Translations under genes and position numbers: made by a program
Shown here: in pieces, positions 60,756 through 64,000 of the stretch
Layout: each line of letters starts with the position of its first letter
Position numbering within the stretch: the stretch's first letter is position 1
Origin: an uncultured Lachnospiraceae bacterium
Lineage (GTDB): Bacteria; Bacillota; Clostridia; Lachnospirales; Lachnospiraceae
NCBI GenBank assembly: GCA_900551235.1
Contig: URUU01000002.1
Coordinates: 44,052-108,051 of the forward strand
Reading direction: 5' to 3'
DNA length: 64,000 bases
Notes under the pieces: generated by a model
Told to the model about the DNA's origin: nothing
The model's database searches: none
Seen by the model: only the letters and a program-made list of their open reading frames with translations

Positions 60756-61838
60756 TTACAGATTCTCCTCCTCAAATTTCTTCATAAATGCTACCAGCGC
60801 TTCCACACCTTCATATGGCATTGCATTGTAGATACTTGCACGCATACCGCCAACAGTACGATGACCTTTCAGGTTTTCAAGTCCGGCTGCTTTTGCTTCT
60901 TTTACGAACTTCGCATCCAGGTCTTTATCGCCTGTAACAAACGGAACATTCATCAGAGAGCGGGAATCTTTCTCTACGGTTCCTTTGAACAGCTTGCTGC
61001 TGTCAAGATAATCGTAGAGCAGTTTTGCTTTCTTTTCGTTGCGTTCTTTCATAACCTCCAGACCGCCCATTTTTTTCAGCCATTTGAATACCTTGCCGCA
61101 CATATAAATGCAGTAGCAGTTCGGTGTGTTGTACAGAGAAGCTGCATCGGCATGTGTCTTAAATTTCAGCATGGTCGGTGTGCCTTCCAGTACATCATCT
61201 GTGATCAGGTCTTCACGGATAATTGTGATCACCATGCCTGCCGGACCGATATTTTTCTGGACTCCGCCGTAAATAATACCGTATTTTGTAACATCGACCG
61301 GCTCTGACAGAAAGCAGGAAGAAACATCTGCCACCAGTGTCTTTCCTTTTGTGTTCGGCAGTGTTTTGAATTTTGTACCATAAATGGTATTGTTCTCGCA
61401 GATATAAACATAGTCTGCATCCGGGCTGACCGGCAGATCGGAGCAATCCGGAATGTAGGAGAATGTCTTATCTTCAGAAGTTGCGATCTTGTTTACTTTT
61501 CCGTACTTCTGTGCTTCCTGATATGCTTTTTTTGCCCACTGTCCTGTTACGATATAATCTGCAACTTTGTTTTTCATCAGATTCATAGGAATCATAGCAA
61601 ACTGCTGTGAAGCACCGCCCTGCAGGAACAGCACTTTATAGTTATCCGGAATATGCATCAGATCACGCAGATCCTGCTCTGCTTCTTTGATAATATCGTC
61701 AAAGACCTGTGAGCGGTGACTCATTTCCATAACGGACATACCACAGCCCTTGTAATCCAGCATTTCTGCTGCTGCTTCTTTTAATACTTCTTCCGGTAAT
61801 ACGGCCGGACCTGCTGAAAAATTGTACACTCTGCTCAC
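60756..61838 (-). CDS. serC: Phosphoserine aminotransferase
   Basis: SerC converts 3-phosphohydroxypyruvate to phosphoserine using glutamate and PLP. The 360-residue protein starts SRVYNFSAGPAVLPEEVL and has GGASQQFAMIPMNLM near 75, and the PLP Lys in YGGVQKNIGPAGM near 195. It ends in VGGMRASIYNAMP. The start was placed at GTG 61838, eight bases after AAGGAGG; the ATG two codons earlier lies only two bases from that site, and family members begin MSRVYNF. It is the first gene of serC-serA-DUF1015. Confidence 0.95.
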   Translation of the reverse strand: MSRVYNFSAGPAVLPEEVLKEAAAEMLDYKGCGMSVMEMSHRSQVFDDIIKEAEQDLRDLMHIPDNYKVLFLQGGASQQFAMIPMNLMKNKVADYIVTGQWAKKAYQEAQKYGKVNKIATSEDKTFSYIPDCSDLPVSPDADYVYICENNTIYGTKFKTLPNTKGKTLVADVSSCFLSEPVDVTKYGIIYGGVQKNIGPAGMVITIIREDLITDDVLEGTPTMLKFKTHADAASLYNTPNCYCIYMCGKVFKWLKKMGGLEVMKERNEKKAKLLYDYLDSSKLFKGTVEKDSRSLMNVPFVTGDKDLDAKFVKEAKAAGLENLKGHRTVGGMRASIYNAMPYEGVEALVAFMKKFEEENL

Positions 61839-61888
61839 TTTCATATCCTCCTTGACTTCTCACTTTGTTCTATGATGAATTTTATAGT

Positions 61889-61933
61889 AAGTGCTGATAC
61901 CTGTTTTCAGAATTTTGCCAGATATCAGTACTT
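61889..61933. promoter_or_regulatory. Long inverted repeat upstream of serC
   Basis: AAGTGCTGATACCTG and CAGATATCAGTACTT form a 15-base arm hairpin (one mismatch, one G-U) around a 15-base loop. On the minus strand it precedes a possible -10 TATAAA close to serC. Placement suggests an operator or a leader structure controlling the serine operon. Confidence 0.5.
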
Positions 61934-61974
61934 ATTTTCTACACTTTACTATAGTACTTTGTTAAAAATTAGTC

Positions 61975-62005
61975 AAGCCTTTTTCCAAGTTCTGGAAAAA
62001 GGCTT
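61975..62005 (-). terminator. ilvB terminator
   Basis: On the minus strand AAGCCTTTTTCC pairs perfectly with GGAAAAAGGCTT around a 7-base loop, then GACTAATTTTT. It is 12 bases after the ilvB stop. Confidence 0.85.
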
Positions 62006-62017
62006 ACAGAACCGAAT

Positions 62018-63700
62018 TTATGCTTCTTTATTCAGATCGTCCTGGTCAAATGCATCCTCAATCGGTGCACCTGCCGGAACCATCGGAAATACTTTGTCGT
62101 CGCAGTCGATCACACAGTCGATCACAACCGGTCTGCCAAGTGCGATTGCTTTTTCGATCGCCGGTGCGACTTCTTCTTTTTTCGTTACACGGATGCCTTC
62201 TGCACCAAGTGCTTCTGCCACTTTCACAAAATCCACACCGTCATTGAGGATGGTCTGAGAATAACGTTTTCCGTAGAACAATGTCTGCCACTGACGAACC
62301 ATACCGAGCACATGGTTGTTGATGACAACCTGAATGATCGGGATGTTATATCTGGCTGCTGTTGCGATCTCGTTCATATTCATGCGGAAGCATCCGTCAC
62401 CTGCGATATTGAGCACTGCTTTTTCCGGTCTGCCCACTTTGGCTCCGATCGCAGCTCCGACACCATAACCCATCGTGCCAAGTCCGCCGGAGGACAGGAA
62501 GGTACGGGGATCTTTATAACGGTAATACTGGGCTGCCCACATCTGATGCTGTCCGACATCAGTTGTGATGATGGCGTTTCCTTCGGTTACTTTGTAGATC
62601 TGCTCGATCACATACGGACCGGTCAGACCTTCTTCACTGTATTTCAGAGGATGTTTTTCAGAGATTTCCCGGATCTCATCAATCCACTCTTTATGCTGAT
62701 GTTTTTCTACTCTCGGATTGAGACGTGCGAGTACTTCTTTGATATCACCGATAATGCTGCAGTCCACTTTGATATTTTTGTTGATCTCTGCCGGATCGAC
62801 ATCAATCTGGATGATCTTTGCATTCTTCGCAAAACGGCTGGCATTTCCGATCACACGGTCACTGAAACGTGCACCGACTGTGATCAGCAGATCACATTTT
62901 GTCACACCCAGGTTGGATGCTTTTGTTCCGTGCATACCGAGCATACCCATGTAAAGCTCATCGGTACCGTCAAAAGCACCTTTTCCCATCAGGCTGTCTG
63001 CAACCGGTGCATCTATTTTCTTTACAAACTCCATCAGCTCTTTAGAAGCTCCGGATATCACCGCACCGCCGCCGACAAACACAAACGGCTTCTCGCTCTC
63101 ATTGATCAACTCGATTGCCTGTGCCAGATCCTTTTCTTTGATATACTGTGTGCTGCGTTCTACCGGGAACGGCTCTTCTTTGACATACTCGGTCTCTGCT
63201 GCGGTCACATCTTTTGTGATATCGACCAGAACAGGGCCTGGTCTGCCTTCCTGTGCGATGCGGAATGCCTCGCGGATGGTATCTGCCAGTTTTGTGATGT
63301 CTTTTACAATATAGTTATGCTTTGTGATCGGCATCGTTACACCTGTGATGTCGATCTCCTGGAAACTGTCTCTTCCAAGCAGCGGAACGGCTACGTTCGC
63401 TGTGATGGCAACCAGTGGAATAGAATCCATATATGCCGTTGCGATACCTGTTACCAGGTTGGTTGCCCCAGGGCCGGAAGTTGCCATACATACGCCGACT
63501 TTTCCTGTTGCTCTCGCATATCCGTCTGCCGCATGGGCAGCCCCCTGCTCATGGGAGGTTAAGATATGATTGATCTCTGAACCATGTTTATATAATGCAT
63601 CGTATACATTTAAAATCGTGCCGCCCGGATAACCGAAAACAGTGTCTACGCCCTGCTCTTTCAGGCATTCGATTACGATTTCTGAACCATTTAACTTCAT
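62018..63700 (-). CDS. ilvB: Acetolactate synthase large subunit
   Basis: IlvB is the TPP-dependent catalytic subunit that makes acetolactate or acetohydroxybutyrate for branched amino acids. The 560-residue protein has VFGYPGGTILNVYDAL with the catalytic Glu following (SHEQGAAHAADGYARATG, near 50), and the FAD/NAD-fold middle domain. The TPP motif is GDGCFRMNMNEIATA near 430. KLNGSEIVIECLKEQGVD is the usual start. GAGG eight bases ahead of ATG 63700 supports it. Anabolic ALS is more likely than catabolic AlsS given the ilvD gene just upstream. No ilvN regulatory gene follows directly. Confidence 0.95.
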   Translation of the reverse strand: MKLNGSEIVIECLKEQGVDTVFGYPGGTILNVYDALYKHGSEINHILTSHEQGAAHAADGYARATGKVGVCMATSGPGATNLVTGIATAYMDSIPLVAITANVAVPLLGRDSFQEIDITGVTMPITKHNYIVKDITKLADTIREAFRIAQEGRPGPVLVDITKDVTAAETEYVKEEPFPVERSTQYIKEKDLAQAIELINESEKPFVFVGGGAVISGASKELMEFVKKIDAPVADSLMGKGAFDGTDELYMGMLGMHGTKASNLGVTKCDLLITVGARFSDRVIGNASRFAKNAKIIQIDVDPAEINKNIKVDCSIIGDIKEVLARLNPRVEKHQHKEWIDEIREISEKHPLKYSEEGLTGPYVIEQIYKVTEGNAIITTDVGQHQMWAAQYYRYKDPRTFLSSGGLGTMGYGVGAAIGAKVGRPEKAVLNIAGDGCFRMNMNEIATAARYNIPIIQVVINNHVLGMVRQWQTLFYGKRYSQTILNDGVDFVKVAEALGAEGIRVTKKEEVAPAIEKAIALGRPVVIDCVIDCDDKVFPMVPAGAPIEDAFDQDDLNKEA

Positions 63701-63754
63701 CCTGCTGTCCTCACCTTTACTTTTCTTACTGTTTTGTTTCTCTTAGCTTCAATC

Positions 63755-63784
63755 CTTGTTTCAGAATTATTTTTCTGAAACAAG
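63755..63784 (-). promoter_or_regulatory. Hairpin over the ilvD stop codon
   Basis: CTTGTTTCAG pairs perfectly with CTGAAACAAG around a 10-base loop that contains the ilvD TAA. No T-run follows on the minus strand, so it does not look like a terminator. Confidence 0.5.
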
Positions 63785-64000
63785 AATCGCTCCGCGGTTG
63801 CCGGAGGTTACCATAGAAGCGTAACGAGCCAGATAACCGGTCTTTACCTTCGGCTCTCTCGGTGTCCAGCCAGCTTTTCTTCTTGCCAGCTCTTCATCAG
63901 AAACAGCCAGTTCCAGCCTGTTTTCCGGAATGTTGATCTTGATGATATCGCCTTCTTCTACCAGAGCGATCGGACCGCCGACTGCTGCTTCCGGTGATAC
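63767..64000 (-). CDS. ilvD: Dihydroxy-acid dehydratase (C-terminal part; start lies beyond the window)
   Basis: IlvD makes 2-oxo acids in the valine, isoleucine and leucine pathway with an iron-sulfur cluster. The visible 77 residues hold the C-terminal barrel: VSPEAAVGGPIALVEEGDII, then KINIPENRLELAV and RRKAGWTPREPKVKTGYLARYA. The end is RGAILVSEK. It is upstream of ilvB on the same strand with a 66-base gap, so the two are likely cotranscribed. The hairpin around its stop codon is unusual. The active site lies outside the window. Confidence 0.93.
   Translation of the reverse strand, partial: VSPEAAVGGPIALVEEGDIIKINIPENRLELAVSDEELARRKAGWTPREPKVKTGYLARYASMVTSGNRGAILVSEK

Noticed and set aside
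62312..63562. Plus-strand open frame of 416 codons over ilvB
   Set aside because: Antisense shadow of acetolactate synthase; Cys/His/Phe-rich translation without any family features.
1..64000. CRISPR array, rRNA operon or intact prophage
   Set aside because: No regularly spaced repeats, rRNA sequence or phage structural genes were found.

Overview
The window looks like chromosome from a Gram-positive, low-to-medium GC anaerobe of the Lachnospiraceae, most likely Blautia or a close relative. This is an inference from gene content: [FeFe]-hydrogenase maturase HydE, FeoA-FeoA-FeoB, YesM-type sensor kinase with AraC-type response regulator, clostridial lipoproteins, HelD, a DUF1015 gene behind serC-serA, and near-consensus sigma-A promoters with GGAGG ribosome sites. 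Most genes lie on the minus strand. No rRNA, CRISPR array, intact prophage or full insertion sequence is visible.

Layout: 1-5 kb is a metal block: partial feoB, two feoA, a P1B-type ATPase translationally coupled to a small DUF6110-like partner, and a small membrane/HMA protein. 5-8 kb is a tight operon hydE - rhodanese/TtcA fusion - tcdA. 8-13 kb holds mgtE with a structured leader, then csoR-copA with two clear CsoR-type operators; copA carries a nested copZ-like gene. 13-21 kb is an M18 aminopeptidase behind a complete type I restriction-modification operon (hsdM-hsdS-hsdR). 21-24 kb holds an unknown membrane protein, a RelA/SpoT-domain synthetase and a YitT-family protein. 24-34 kb is a glycan-use region: a large secreted GH3 enzyme with reversed domain order, an orphan solute-binding lipoprotein, a sensor kinase broken by one in-frame TAG, its AraC-type regulator, and a two-gene ABC transporter.

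34-43 kb: queH, a DUF2726 protein, HelD, a GNAT acetyltransferase, an amino-acid ABC transporter, an SH3 surface protein and D-lactate dehydrogenase. 42.6-47.7 kb: an operon of a TetR regulator, a heterodimeric ABC exporter and a cytidylate-kinase-like protein. 48-51 kb: two lipoproteins, one an arylsulfate sulfotransferase. 51.8-52.4 kb is a small decay zone beside tRNA-Thr(CGU), with a HicA-like remnant and a possible integrase tail. 52.4-57.8 kb: an LCP wall-polymer transferase, a second CsoR-family regulator with a histidine-rich N-terminus, an MscS channel and a glycogen-branching enzyme with a lysine/alanine tail. 58-64 kb: a MITE-like element placed exactly at the stop codon of a DUF1015 gene, then the serC-serA-DUF1015 operon, and ilvB with the 3' end of ilvD.

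Points most worth a second look: the DUF6110/ATPase pair and its Feo neighbourhood with a shared TTAG-N6-CTAA operator; the copZ gene nested inside copA; the 261-bp structured inverted-repeat element; the branching enzyme with a histone-H1-like tail; three helically phased direct repeats in front of the GH3 gene; the nonsense codon in the sensor kinase; and the unexplained mgtE leader. All calls come from reading the sequence; no database search was run.
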